Assembly: GCF_048773025.1 (NCBI RefSeq)
Contig: NC_133550.1
Location: 62,193,176-62,257,175 of the forward strand
DNA from: Camelus bactrianus
Lineage: Eukaryota; Chordata; Mammalia; Artiodactyla; Camelidae
Reading direction: 5' to 3'
Length of the DNA stretch: 64,000 bases
Part shown: positions 51,776 to 64,000 of the stretch, one piece after another
How positions within the stretch are numbered: position 1 is the first letter of the stretch
Layout of the letters: each line of letters opens with the position of its first letter
Made by a program: the position numbers and the translations under genes
The notes under the pieces: generated by a model
Seen by the model: the letters and a program-made list of their open reading frames with translations, nothing else
What the model was told of the DNA's origin: nothing
Database searches by the model: none

Positions 51776-54740
51776 CCAACTAGAGATCCATGGTCATGAA
51801 TTAAAGTGATGCAACCCTTTGGCTCAGCGATAGCCAACACATTTCTACAGAAACAGTCTCCCTTCCTTCCCACAGGGGAGGAGTAACGAGGGTGAAGGAG
51901 AAAAGGTAGAGGGGTCTGGGTCTCAGATATCAGGCTGAGGTGTTTGGACTTGACTCTGTGGGCTACTGAGAGCATGTCAGTGAGAACTCTCTATGTTCTG
52001 TGCACATGCCAGGCCCACTCTGGTTTTAGCAATGTAGACTCCAGATGCCATCCTTAGATAAGTTCGGGGAGGAGAGGCCTGGGGACTCTGGGCACAGCTG
52101 GATCCTCAGCTCCTCCCATCTGCCTGAGGACTGCGGCATGAAGCCAGTAGACTGGAAAAAGGGCGGAGAGTAGTAAGCCTCAGTGATCTCATCTGGTAAG
52201 TGGGGGCTTAGACTTAAGGCTTCTATGTGGTCTTCTGGCTCTGAGACTAAGGATGGGACAGGGACATTTTTTAGCATGTTTCCACAGAAGCATTGTCTGT
52301 GGTCAGGACAGGTGCAGGCTGGGCCCTAGGGCTCCATCCTGTGAGTGAGACTTGCAGGAAAAGGACTTGAGGCCTGCCCTCCTTATGTTATAGGCCTTTT
52401 TCAGGATTTTTAGGTTCCCAGGAGCAGAAAACCCAACTTAAGGTGGCTTTAAAATCTATGGGCTGTGTAGCAACTAAAAGCACAGGGGTATTTGAGGTTT
52501 CAAGCAAAGCTTGAGCCAGCCGTGCAAACAGGGTGACAGGACGTGGTTTCTCTGCCTCCATCTCTCAGCTCTGTGTTCTCACATTTGCTCCTTTCCCAGG
52601 CTGGGTCTCCCCTGGAGGTGGGGGGACTCAGTATGTTCCCCCGTCAGGTCCAGGTCTACCTGCTTCTCTTTAGGTCCAGTGGAGAGAAAGTCTACTTCCC
52701 AGAGACCTTAGTACAGGCCATTCTGTGACTGGACTAACTTGAGTCACATGTCCATCCTTGAACCAATCACAGCAGCCATGGCATGGGACATAGTAACTGG
52801 TTTTAACCAATCAGGGCCCACCTGGAGCTGGAGTGGTGTCTACCCCACCCAGCCATGGGCTGGAAACATGGGATCCAGTTAGGAGGGAGGAAAGGGACTG
52901 AGGGCTAAGGAGGGACCCAGTGTCTGCTACTACAGGACGTTGGAGAACAACAAACGGGTCCAAGGCATTTCCTTTGGTCCACCCAGCAGAACCTTCTGGA
53001 GACTGTGTGCTCTGTCAGAGAGGAAGTGGTTGAGCACCGGAAAGAGGGGGAATCTCCCATCAAGTCTATTTCCAGTACCAGCTGCCCATCTGGCTGGCCT
53101 GAGCCCTGGGATGGAGGCGGCCACCATTGGCTGGAACCCAGGGCCTGCCTGAGACACTTGGGCAGCTGGAGACTGATTAAGCTGGGAAAAGTGCAGACTG
53201 GAGAGGGCTGGGGTGGGGAAGTGATGTGACTCTTCCCTAATACCAAAAAAGGGAACAGAAAAGGTCAGCTCAGGCTCCAGGAGGGAGCCAAACAAGTAGC
53301 ACATGACAGGAGCAAACAGCCCCTTCTACCTGGGCTCAGTTCTGGTGGGCACGCCCTTACCTTACTGGCCCAAGAGTCCTGGGGACAAGGCTGCATGGGG
53401 ATGACCCCATTGCTCGGATGGGGAGGTGGAGGCCCTGAGAAGAGTGACTTTTCTAGGGTCAGCCCGAGAAATAGGGCAAAGCCAGGGTATGAACCAGAGC
53501 GCTCTCAGGACTCCCCCGACCCCTTCCTCCCATAGCACAGATGGTCAGGCCCTTTCCCACACCCAGAGTTAACATGATGATGAGACCACTAGTTGGGAGA
53601 GCATTCAAATCCCCCATGGACCCCCACTCTCCCAGAGGCTACGGAGATAGAGGGCAGGGGCTGCAGGGTCCAACTGGCCCAAGTTCAAATCCTGCCTCTG
53701 CCATTCTGCCTGTGTGAACTTGGAAGAGTCAGTGTCCTCATTATCAAAATGTAACAAATTCTTTCTTTAGATGTCATTGGGAAGAGTGATTGACATCACA
53801 TATGTAAGGCAGTTGACACATGCAGCACATGGTGAATGTTCCATGCCTCGTGTACCAGAAGGAAAGAGTTTGTCAGGTTTAATTACCATGCCATGGCAGA
53901 AATGCTGTGATCCGTTGAACCCAGCACTGCAAGATGCAGATGATGGGGGACTATTCCAATTTAAAAAAAAAAAAAGAAGAGAAACATACTGGGAGTGGGG
54001 CTTTTGTCAAGAAATAAACCAGGGCTGCAGTCCTAGGGGTCCTGGCTTTCTGGGAGGGGCTGAGAGCTCTGTCCCCACCGCTCACTGGAAGCCCAGACAC
54101 TGCAGAATCTGTTTCTACCTTTTTCCCAGGGACTGGACTAGATCCCTCATCCCCTGAGCCTGAGATCAGCAGGGGTGAGAAGGCTGCAGACAGGGGGTCA
54201 TTGTCCACCCTGGCCGGGCCCAGATCCCAGAGCTCCAACCCATCTGGGGCACAGGGTCTTCTTGGACCAGTCCAGCCATGTGTGTGTGTGTTGAGGGGTG
54301 TTTATCCCTCAGTTGCCATGGGTGACCTAGATTCTACACTGAGCACCCTCTCCAGTGTCCCAACAGTGACCCCAGAGCATCTCCGAACAGCAGGCTTGGG
54401 TGGGGCCTGGGAGAACAAAGCTGCCTTTGGCTGCCGGCGGCCGGGTGGGCAGAATGCGTCAGCTTGTCAGCCAGCCAGAGAGACCTGGAAGCCAGCCTTG
54501 TCACCCCCTCTCTCTGTCACCACGCATATCTTGTTTTTGTCATGACATGACATGACAGATGTTGCTTGTCAGTGCTGCCCCTGAAATGTCTCTAGACCCT
54601 GGCCCCTGCCATCCAGCCACACAGCTGCTGCCCTGACCACCTCCACCACTGGACCCCTCCCTCCTCGTCTCACAATCAGTCTGTCCTGCATCCACGGCCA
54701 GAGGGAGCTTCTAGAAACACAGTTCAAGCCCTGGTGTTGA
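51776..54740. other. Intergenic stretch with scattered old repeats
   Basis: The part at about 52,400-52,890 resembles an unnamed ancient repeat ('gcagaaaacccaacttaagg', 'ccttgaaccaatcacagcag'). MIR relics lie near 53,400-53,510 (-) and 53,640-53,860 (+). A short CATGA pentamer run is at about 54,541-54,556. No gene recognised. Confidence 0.45.
53640..53860 (+). repeat. MIR relic
   Basis: 'caagttcaaatcctgcctct', 'cagtgtcctcattatcaaaa' and 'gcagcacatggtgaatgttc' match MIR in order. Confidence 0.75.
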
Positions 54741-54744
54741 ATCC

Positions 54745-55625
54745 TTCAGCGAATATTTGCAAAGTATATCCTTGACAAAGGACTCATCACCAGAATATAT
54801 AAAGAACTTCTACAAATCAATAAGAAAAAGAGAAGCAACCAGTAAAAAAGGGGCAAGAGTCTTTGAACAGTCCCCTCACAAAAGAGGTCCTCCAAGTGGC
54901 TTATGAATTCATGAAAACATTATTAGTCATCAGTGGAATGCAAAATAAACCCCCAACGAGATAACACTACACCCCTGCCCAAAGTGCTAAAATAAAAATT
55001 GTAGAAAATATCAAGTGTTGGTGAGGATGTGGAGCAACTGGAATGTTCAGAACTCTGTTGCTGAAGGGAGCATATGTGGTACAACCACTGTTTGGCACTG
55101 TCTTACTAAAGCTGAGCATATGCTTACCCTGTAACAGGCAGTTCCACTCCCGGGCGTATGTCCAACAGAAATGCATGCATATGTCCACTGAAAGACACGG
55201 ACAAGATGGTTTTTATTCATATTTTTATTCTGCTTTTTTCCAAGCAGCCACAACCCAAAAATAACCTGGAATGTCCATCAACAATACAATGGGATGAGAT
55301 TGGACATATATAACATGGTGCTGGGAGGAAGAAGCTGGACCCAAAGACATATACACTGTGTGATTCCATTTATGTGAGCTTCAAAAACAGATGAAACTGC
55401 ATCAAAGTCAGGACAGTGGTGATCTTTGAGGAAAACAGAGAAATAAGGGGAGGCACAAGGGGCATTTCTTGGGTGCTGGTAATGTCTTGTCTCTTGATCA
55501 AAGCACTGGTCACACAGGTGCGTTTAGCTTGTGAACATTCATCCTGCTGGACACTTACAATATAAGCACTTTTCTTTCCGTATATTACTCTTCAATAAAA
55601 TGTTAAAGAAAAAGAAAAAGAAAAA
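54745..55625 (+). mobile_element. Old L1 3' end
   Basis: 'gcgaatatttgcaaagtata', 'ccagaatatataaagaactt', 'ggtgaggatgtggagcaact' and 'tccactcccgggcgtatgtc' are L1 ORF2 3' blocks. An A-rich tail near 55,600 closes it. Confidence 0.8.
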
Positions 55626-56780
55626 CCCCACCTACATTGCCCAGGTCCTCTGTGATGGTTCCCACCAGCTTATTCTCAGTTCCCTGGACATGTTGTGTAG
55701 TTCTCTCTGCCTGGAGTTCCTGTATCCAGTGGGTAAACACTCTGCTCTGGGGTCATCACCACCACCATGAAGCCTTCCCTCCTGGCCCCAGACAGAGGTG
55801 TTTTCTCCCTCCTCCAAAAGCCATAGGTACCTTCATTCCAGCCCTTACTCATCTTACAGTCACTCCACAATATTTATTGAGCTCTTGCAACGTGCCAGGC
55901 ACATACACTTGTGAATAAAACAGTCATAAGTTAACAGGTTAGGTTTTAAAAATTTTTTAAATAATCACAGAAATAAATAGACGCAGACAAATTACAATAA
56001 GTGCCCCTAAAGGGAAGTCCAGATAAGCTGTGGAGAATGAGACAGGGGATAGGGGAGTGGGAGGGGATGGTTTACACTGGAAGATCAGGGAAAGCTCTCC
56101 AAGGCAGAGACCTGGATAAGAAAAGGAAGCCAGGCCAAGATGATGTGGGAGGAGTCTCCAGGCTGAGGGCACTGCACTGCCGGAGAGCGCTAACCTGTGA
56201 ATGTCCAGGGGTTGGGACTGCGCCATTCAGGAGATTAGCACAGGTCCCTAGGTGTCTGGGAGTATTTTGTGAATGAATGAATGAATGACGAGAGGCTGGA
56301 AGGGATGCGCAGGGTGATCACAGGCAGGGGTTTGGTGGCCTCAAGGACACAGGTTGCCCCTTCACAAATGTGCACCTTCAGCTGGGAGAGCCAATGGGGG
56401 AAATTAAAGTTAGAGTTCCCAGAAGCACAGACCCTGCCCTCTGTATCCAGCAAGTGTGCAGAGGCACAGACTAATCAATCCTTCATTTATTCACTCATTC
56501 AGTTGATACATATAAATTAAGTGCCAGGCCCCACACAAGGGGCTCTTCCCTTGGCCTCCCATGCATGCCAAATTCCCAGCAGCTATTTTAAATTCTGGAA
56601 TCTCTGGAAATTCAAGTCTCTTCCTGCTTTAAAATGTTTCCTCATCTCAAACTTCCGTCCCCTTCCATGGGCCAGGCAGGACTCTGCCCTGATCACCGGG
56701 GAAAATCCAGGGGAAACCTAGGTTACGCCATCCAGTTATTTACAAGCCCAAACATGATTCAGGGGACGGAGTTCACCTTG
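55626..56780. other. Intergenic stretch with L2-like relics
   Basis: L2-like sequence at about 55,640-55,870. The part near 56,000-56,280 resembles the long ancient repeat at 48.7-50.1 kb. No gene recognised. Confidence 0.45.
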
Positions 56781-56789
56781 CCAAAATAA

Positions 56790-57480
56790 TGTCTGCTTTA
56801 CCAAAGAATTCTCAAAGCAATTTTAATTAGTTTTCCCAGCAGAATTTCTCAGACGCTGTTGGCGGGACCATAGACAGGTACTGCCCTCCCAGATGCAATA
56901 TGCCAGGACTTGGAACAGTTATGACAGCATGTGTCTGTGACCCAGCAACCCCCGGAGCACATTACACCCGGGTCTACAGGGGTCATGCCCAACGTCTTCC
57001 TGCCAGCTCTGCTTGTAGCAGCTGTGAACAGAGGCAACCAGGTTTCCCCAACTAAGGAACTAGTTAAAGGTGGTGGATGCATGCAGTACTTAGAAGAAGT
57101 AGCCCATCTTTAGGACAACATGGGTCAAAACAAAAAGATCTATTTGGGGTAAAATGGGAAATAAAATAAGATGGGATATCTGACATGTTACTATTTGTGT
57201 AAACTTAAAACACATACATACACACAAAAGCTACATACTTTTGAGGATGAATACATACTTAAGGACATATATTGAGTACACTGGATGGGGAGTCTTCGGA
57301 GGGAGGGGAACAAGAGTTGGTTCAGGGATGAGGGAAGATTTTGCTTTATATACAGACATCTATATACTTTATATAAAGTAAGAGAAGGCCTTGCATGGAC
57401 CATGAAAATATACTAGAAACTAAGGATTTTTAATTAATTCAACAATCTCCACCTAAGGTAAAAAGTAAAATTTAAATTTT
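56790..57480 (+). mobile_element. Old L1-type 3' fragment
   Basis: Blocks such as 'agaatttctcagacgctgtt' and 'aagtaagagaaggccttgca' suggest an old L1 or half-L1 3' region, strongly diverged. Confidence 0.4.
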
Positions 57481-58011
57481 AAAAGTTTACATCTTCTGGG
57501 AAGACGTAGTACACATACTCTTTTTCCCTATCGTCCCACTAAGTCAAGCTAGAAACCATACACATTATATGTAAAACAAGCATAAGGAGACTCTGAAAGG
57601 AGAGGGGAAGATGGCAGGTGAGCTAGCGGGTCAAAGAACCCAAGGAGCGACACAGTGGTGAGTGTACCACTGGTCACGGCTGTTTTCTTTCTTTTAATTT
57701 GCCTCCTATGTCCCTGACTTGGAGCTGAAGAAGCCAGCAACCTGGAAATGCCTAGACATTAAAAGTCACCCTCCCCTGCTCCCTGCAAAAGTCTGCTCTC
57801 TCCAGTAAAAAAGAAAAATCAAAAAACCAAAAAACAAACAAACAAACAAAAAACAGGAAAGAGGGAGCCTAGCAAGACAGAAAAATTTTAGACATTAATT
57901 GTTCTACTTCAGCCAAACACCTCAGAAAAATCTGTAGCCCCATCCATGTCTTTGCTAAGAGTTAAGTATGAAAAATAGAAAAATAGAAAGGTTACAATAT
58001 GGTGCCCCAGA

Positions 58012-58135
58012 GAGGAGGGCATAGTTCAGCGGTAGCGTGCATACTTAGCATGCAAGAAATCCTGGATTCAATCCCTAGCACCTCCACTAAAAATAAATAA
58101 ATGAATAAACCTAGTTACCCCCCCCCCCAAAAAAA
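58012..58135 (+). mobile_element. Camelid tRNA-Ala-derived SINE
   Basis: Head GGGCATAGTTCAGCGGTAGC, B box region GATTCAATCCCTAGCACCTC, AATAAATAAATGAATAAA-type tail and a C-run. More diverged than the other copies. Inserted in the L1 5' region. Confidence 0.88.
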
Positions 58136-58635
58136 GCTAAAACAAACAAAATTTAAAAAAAGATATAGCTCCTCAATCTCCCCACCAGGGCAAAGACCAA
58201 GCAGGGTCTTGTGACTCTCACCCTCACCTAAGCAGTAATGAAGAGCCCCATCACCTCGTGTATCAACAGAGATCAAGTGGGGCACTTGGACTTCTAACTC
58301 TGTCTGGCAGCAGTGAGGCAGCATCCCCACTTCCCCCTCTGGAGCAGCACGAGAGGAAACCCACGAAAGCAGAAGGTTTAGTAAGATACAGAGTATTGTA
58401 ACATAATACCAAATATGTCCAGGTTTTAATAGAAATTCGCTCATCATGCCAAGAACCAGGAAGATCTCAAACTAAATGAAAAAAAAAAGACAACCCACAA
58501 ATGTCAAGAAAGATAACAGAAGTATTATGAACACGCCAGAAACAAAAGAAAAAATCAAGTCTCCGCAAAGAAATACAACATATAAAGAGGAAACTCAACC
58601 ATAGAGTAGAGGGCGAGGAAAGAATCAGTGAAAGA

Positions 58636-59132
58636 CAGATCTTCCTTGACTTATGATGGGGTTACATCCCAATAACCCACTGTAAGTTGAAAATATCGTA
58701 AGTCAAAAAAAATGTATTTAATATACGTAACCTACTGAACATCATAGCTTAGCCTAGTCTACGTTAAACATCCTCAGAACACTTAACATGAGCCAAGAGT
58801 TGGGCAAAATCACCTAACACAAAGCCTATTTTCTAATAAAGTGTTGAATAGCTCCTGTAACTTACTGAATACTGTACTGAAAGTGAAAAACTGAATGGTC
58901 TGGATCCAGAGGATGCTTGTATGTGTATCGGTTGTTTACCTTGGTGATCACATGGCTTGCTGCCACTGCCCAGCATCACAGGAAAGCATTGTACTGCATA
59001 TCACTGGCCCAGGAAAAGATCAAAATTCAAAATTTGAAGTATGGTTTCTACTGAATGCATATTGCTTTAGTACCATCACAAAGCTGAAAAGTTATAAGTT
59101 GAACCATCATAAGTTGGGGACCACAAGTACAG
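58636..59132 (+). mobile_element. Nonautonomous DNA transposon, pogo/Tigger-like
   Basis: A 0.5-kb block that interrupts L1 ORF1. Its left end (CTTGACTTATGATGGGGTTA) and right end, read in reverse (CCAACTTATGATGGTTCAAC), are inverted terminal repeats. The interior 'ctaataaagtgttgaatagc' and 'tactgtactgaaagtgaaaa' match a common mammalian Tigger-type element as I remember it. It has no transposase frame. Confidence 0.75.
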
Positions 59133-59398
59133 AATAATATAAATTACCTAACCTAAAAAACAGAGAGAAAATAGACTGGAAAAAAAAGGAACAGAGCCTC
59201 AGGGAGCTGTGGGACTACGACAAAAAAATCTAACATTCATGTCACTGGAGTCCCCGAAGAAGAAGAGAAAGAGGGAAGGGCTGAAAAACTGTTCAAAGAA
59301 ACAAGAGCTGATAATCTGGCCACAGACATAGGCCTACAGATTCAAGAAGCTGAGTGAACCCCAAAAAGGATAAACCTAAAGAAATCTAAAAAACTTCT

Positions 59399-59538
59399 GG
59401 AGAGGGTATAGCTTAGTGGTAGGGTGTGTGCTTAGCATGCACAAGGTCCTGGGTTCAATCCCCAGTACCTCCACCTAAAAATAAATAAATAAACTGAATT
59501 ACCTCTTCCCTCCAAAAAAAAAAAAAAAAAAGAACATT
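59399..59538 (+). mobile_element. Camelid tRNA-Ala-derived SINE
   Basis: Head GGAGAGGGTATAGCTTAGTG, B box GGTTCAATCCCCAGTACCTC, tail AATAAATAAATAAA, then an A-run of 18-19 bases. Inserted in L1 ORF1; the long clean A-run suggests a young copy. Confidence 0.92.
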
Positions 59539-62244
59539 AAAATACACACACACATCATGGTCAAACTTTTTCTGAAAACTAAAAACAGAGAAAAAAGTCT
59601 TAAACGTGGCAAGAGAGAAATGACATGTTTCCTATAGGAAAAAAACAACTTGAAAGATAGTGGATTTCCTTTTAGAAACTATGGAGTTCAGGAGGAGGTG
59701 GTACAACATTTTTCCAGTGCTGAAAGAAAAGAACTGTCAACACAGAATCCTATATCCAGAGAAAATATCCTATAGAAATGAAGGGGAAATCAAGACATTC
59801 TTGGGTAAAGAAAGAGAATATACCAAGAGAATGTGTCACCAGGAAATCCACTTTAAAAGAATAGCTTGAAAAAAATCCTCTAAACAGAAAGGAAATGATA
59901 AACAAGTAATCTTGGAACATAAGGAAGGAAAAAAGAACACAGCATGCAAAAATATGGGTAAACACATCAGAATTTCCTACTCTTCTTGGGTTTGAGAGTT
60001 GAAGCAAACATTTTAACACTATCTGCTGTGGCTTTAAATGTATCAAAAGGACATATTTAAGACAATTGTGTTATAAATGGGAGAAAGTAAAGGGACTTAA
60101 AAGGAGGTAAGATTTCTACATTTCACTGAAACTGGTAAAATGATGACACCAGTATACTGGGATATATTAATGTGTATATAATGTAATACTTAGAGAAGCT
60201 ACTAAAAAAGCTATACCAAGATGTACACTTAAAACTACACCATAGATAAATCAAAATGGAATTTTGAAGAATGTTCAAGTAATCCAAGGAATGCAGGAAA
60301 AGAAAACAGAGAAATTAAAAACAGAACACAAAACAAAACAAAATGACAAAATTAAGCCCTAATACATCAATAACTACATTAAACATTAATGATCTAAGAA
60401 CACTACCTAAGGACAGAGATTGGCAGAGTGGATTAAAAAACATGACCCAACTGTCTGATGTCTGTAAGAAATTCACTTCAAGCACAATGATATAGGTAGG
60501 TTGAAAGTCAAAGGATTGAAAAAGACATATCATACAAACATTAATCAAAAGAAGGTAGAAGTGACTATATTAACATCAGACTAAGTAGACTTCAAAGCAG
60601 AGAAAACTGCCAGAGGCAGAGAGAAACTTTATGTAATGATAAAAGTGTCAATCCACCAAGAAGTCATAGCAATCCTAAACATATGTGCATCAAGCAGTAG
60701 GCTGCAAAATACGTAAAGAAAAAACTTACAGAACTAAAAGAAGAAAATAGACAAATCCCCAACTGCAGTTGGAGACTTCAACACCCTCTCTCAGTAAGTG
60801 ATAGGACAAATAGAAAATCAGCAAATACATAGAAGAACTCAACAACACCATCAACCAACAGGATCTGATCAACATTTGTAGAACACACCATCCAGCAACA
60901 GCAAAACACACAATTGTTTTCAAGTAACTTTAGAACACGTAAGACAGGTCATTTTTTTAAAACTCAGTAAATTTAAAATAATTAAAACCATACAAAGTTG
61001 TTCTTTAACTACAGTGGAATCAAACTAGAAATCAATAACAGAAATATAACAAGAAATTCTCCAAACACTTGGAAATTGAACAAAACACTCCTAAATAATC
61101 TACAGATCAAAGAGGAAGTCTCAAAGGGATTCCAAAAATACATCAAACTGAATGAAAATGAAAATACAGCATAGCAAAATGTGGGACACAGCAAAAGCAG
61201 TACTGAGAGGGAAATTTATAACAATAAGTGTACACATTAGAAAAGAGGGGAAGTATTCCATATCAAGAACCCAGGAAAAGAGGAAGAAAAAACCCAGAAC
61301 AAACAGAGTAAGGAAATAGTAAAGATAAAAGTAGAAATCAATGAAATTGAAAACAGAAAAAACAATAGAGAAAATCAATGAAACAGAGAGATAGTTCTTT
61401 GAAAAGATAGATAAAATTGACAAGCCTCTAGCGAGACTGACAAAGAAAGAAAAAAGGAAAAAGGAGATGCAAATTACCAATATCAAGAACAAAACAGGGG
61501 ATGTCACTACAGACACCATAGACATCAAAAGGATAACAAAGGAAATGCTATGAACAACTCTACACACACAAATTTGACAGCTTAGATGAAATGTACCCAT
61601 TTCTAGAAAAACACAGACTACCACAACTCACTCAATATAAAAGTGATAATTTGAATAATCCTATAACCATCAAGGAAATTGAACTTGTAATTTTAAAACT
61701 CCTCCCATAACTCAAAATATCTTTAGTCCCAGAAAGTTTCACCAGAGAATTCTACCAAATGTTTAATTAACACCAACTCTACATGATTCTTCCAGAGAAT
61801 AGGAGGAAATACTTCCCAATTCATTTTACAAAGCTGGTATTACCTCAATACCAAAACCAGAAAACGACAGTATGAAAAAAGAAAACTACAAGCCAATTTC
61901 TTTCACAAATATAGGTGCATAATTCCTTAACAAAATATGAAAAGAATTATACATCATGACCAAGTGGGGTTAATTCCAAGAAATCAATTTTGGTTTGATG
62001 TTTGAAAAGCAATCAATAAAATCCACTATACTAACAGGCTAAAGAGAAAAATCACATGATCATATCAACGACGAAGAAAAAACACTGGACAAAATTATGA
62101 TAAATCATGATAAAAACTTTCAAAAAAAAAATAACATTAGAGGGGGAACTTCCTTAACTTGATAGAGTATCTACAAAAACCCTACAGCTAATATACTTAA
62201 TGATGAAAGACTAAATGCTTTTCCCCTAAGATCAGGAACAAAAT

Positions 62245-62381
62245 AATGAGAGGAATCATTTTGTAATCAAGTCTACTTGGTTTACTGTAACCTTTTATAA
62301 GGCATATAGGATTTTTCATATAAACAGTAATCAAGACTGTGTTGTATCAGCAGAGCAAGTAACACATAGGTCAATGGAACA
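62245..62381 (+). repeat. Displaced copy of an L1 ORF2 segment
   Basis: Matches 63,020-63,156 over 137 bases with about eight differences. In the usual L1 order this segment belongs at the second place; here it sits between 'aagatcaggaacaaa' and 'tcaatatagtgctggcaatt', which should adjoin almost directly. Confidence 0.85.
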
Positions 62382-63019
62382 TATTCTTATTCAATATAGT
62401 GCTGGCAATTCTAACCTATGCAATAAGGCAAGAAAAATAAATAAATGACATACAGATCAGAAAGGAAAAAATAAAATTCTTTCTCTTTACAGATGACATG
62501 ATTGCCTACATAGAAAACCCTAAGGAATCTACCAAAAAGAAAAAAAAAAATCAAACCCAAAACAAAAACAAAAACTCCTGGAATAAGTGAGTTCAGCAAG
62601 GTGGCAGGATACAAAATACATGTGCAAAAATCAACAGTATTCCTATATCCTAGAAATGAGCATGTGGCCACCAAAATTTAAAATAAAATAAATTTAAAAT
62701 TTTCAATAGCTCAAAAAAATGAAATGCTTAGATGTAAATCTAACAAAACATGTATACAGGACTTGCATGCTGAAAACTACAAAATGCTTGTCACATAAAT
62801 CAAAGAAGATAAATAAATGGAGAGATATACCATGTTCATTAATTGGAAGACTAAACATAGTAAAGATGCCAATTCTCCCCAAACTGGCATACAGATTTAA
62901 TGCAATTTCTTTAAATGCTCCAGCAAGATTTTTGTAGATATAAACAAGATTATTCTAAAATTTATATGAAAAAGCAAAGGAGCCAGAATCATTGAAACAG
63001 TTTTGAAAAATAAGAACAA

Positions 63020-63156
63020 AATGAGAGGAATCATTTTGTAATCAAGTCTACTTGATTTACTGTAGCCTTTTATAAGGCATATAAGATTTTTTATATACAC
63101 AGTAATCAAGGCTGTGTTGTATCAGCAGAGCAAGTAACACATAGATAAATGGAACA
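63020..63156 (+). repeat. Resident copy of the duplicated L1 ORF2 segment
   Basis: Its second half ('cagtaatcaaggctgtgttg', 'aaatggaacaggttagagaa') is at the normal ORF2 location. Offset from the first copy is 775 bases. Confidence 0.85.
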
Positions 63157-63671
63157 GGTTAGAGAACCCAGGAGTGAACCAAACAAATATTCCTGGCTGT
63201 TTTTTTTTTTTTTTAAACAGGAACACAAAAGCGATTCAATGGAGGAAACACAAACTTTAAACAAATGATGTCAGAGCAATTGGATACCCATAGGGGGAAA
63301 AAAAAACAAACCCTCCCCGAAAAAAGTTCAACCTAAGTCTCACACCTTATACAAAAATTAATTCAAAATGGACCATAAGCTTACATGCAAAACATAAAAC
63401 TATGAAACACTCAGAAAAAAACACAAGAGAAAAGCTTTGAGATCTAGGGCTGAGTAAACAGTTCTCCCACTTGACACCGAAAGTGTAATCCATAAAAGGA
63501 AAGATTGATCAATTGGACTTTATCAGAATTTAAAACTTTTCCTTTGTGAAAGAACCTGTTAAGAGGATGAAAAAGCAAACTACAGACTGGGAGTAAATAT
63601 TTGCAAACCACTTATCCGACAAAGGACCAGTGTCTAGAACATATAAAGAACTCTCCAAAGTCAACAGTAAA

Positions 63672-63695
63672 AAAGAAAGAAAGAAAGAAAGAAAA
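63672..63695 (+). repeat. (AAAG)n microsatellite
   Basis: About five to six AAAG units inside the L1 ORF2 region. Confidence 0.85.
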
Positions 63696-64000
63696 GTTCA
63701 ATTAGAAAATGGGAAAACACATAAAGAGACACTTCATCGAACAGGATATTCAGATGGCAGACTAGCACATAAAAATATGTTCAACATCATTAACCATTAG
63801 CAAAATGCAAATTAAAGCACAAGGAGATATCACCACATACCTATCAGAATGGCTAAAATAAAAAACAGTGACAATACCAAATGTCGGTGCAGATGCAGAG
63901 AAACTGGCTCACTTACACATTGCTGGTGGGAACGTAAAATGGTACAGCCACTCTGGAAAACAGTTTGGCGATTTCTTTAAAAATTAAACATGCAGTTACC

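Larger units (their letters stand above)
57490..64000 (+). mobile_element. Long old L1 (5' region, ORF1, ORF2) running off the window
   Basis: It starts with 5' leader-like sequence ('ggagaggggaagatggcagg' near 57,600). It passes through ORF1 ('cctcagggagctgtgggact' at 59,190; 'atcctatatccagagaaaat' at 59,750) and most of ORF2 ('caacaccatcaaccaacagg', 'tctttacagatgacatgatt', 'ggatattcagatggcagact'). It carries two SINEs and one DNA transposon, so it predates all three. ORF1 and ORF2 are broken by many changes. A 137-bp stretch is present twice (62,245 and 63,020). The 3' end lies beyond 64,000. Confidence 0.88.

Noticed and set aside
61121-61624. A 167-codon - strand open frame rich in hydrophobic residues
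   Set aside because: It is the reverse strand of A-rich L1 ORF2, which regularly gives phenylalanine- and leucine-rich false frames.
60000-64000. PDGFB exons at the right edge
   Set aside because: PDGFB should follow in this direction by synteny, but everything visible here is L1. The gene must lie beyond the window.

Overview
The window is mammalian nuclear DNA. Introns follow the GT-AG rule, MIR, L2 and L1 repeats are dense, and two CpG islands are present. Four short interspersed elements share a tRNA-Ala-like head and an AATAAATAAA-rich tail. That SINE type is the one I know from camelids (the Vic-1 kind), so the source is most likely a camel, alpaca or llama. The order APOBEC3 Z3 gene, then CBX7 on the opposite strand, then a long gene-poor stretch, matches the end of the mammalian APOBEC3 cluster between CBX6 and PDGFB.

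Positions 1-5.7 kb hold a complete single-domain APOBEC3 of the Z3 type (the APOBEC3H orthologue) on the + strand. Four coding exons join in frame into a 207-residue cytidine deaminase with all catalytic and zinc ligands. Upstream lies a diverged tandem duplication that may hold its noncoding first exon.

Positions 5.7-13.5 kb are a tail-to-tail intergenic stretch packed with fossils: 5'-truncated L1s, several LTRs, a retroviral pol fragment, and a 30-nt retrocopy of U6 snRNA with a 16-bp target duplication.

Positions 13.5-32.3 kb hold CBX7 on the - strand. All six coding exons are visible and give a 251-residue protein, with a 3' UTR of about 3.1 kb. Its promoter is a CpG island at 32.2-33.2 kb, and a second CpG island lies inside intron 2.

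Positions 33.2-64 kb hold no recognisable protein-coding gene. They contain L1s in both directions, an LTR split by an L1, camelid SINEs, many MIR/L2 relics, and at the right end a long old L1 carrying a DNA transposon and two SINEs. The 40-54 kb part is mostly non-repetitive, with CTCF-like and RFX-like motifs, and is the best place to look for regulatory elements of CBX7 or of PDGFB, which would be expected beyond the right edge.

Functionally the two genes are unrelated: APOBEC3-Z3 is an antiviral DNA-editing enzyme, CBX7 a chromatin reader of Polycomb repressive complex 1. They share only a conserved neighbourhood.
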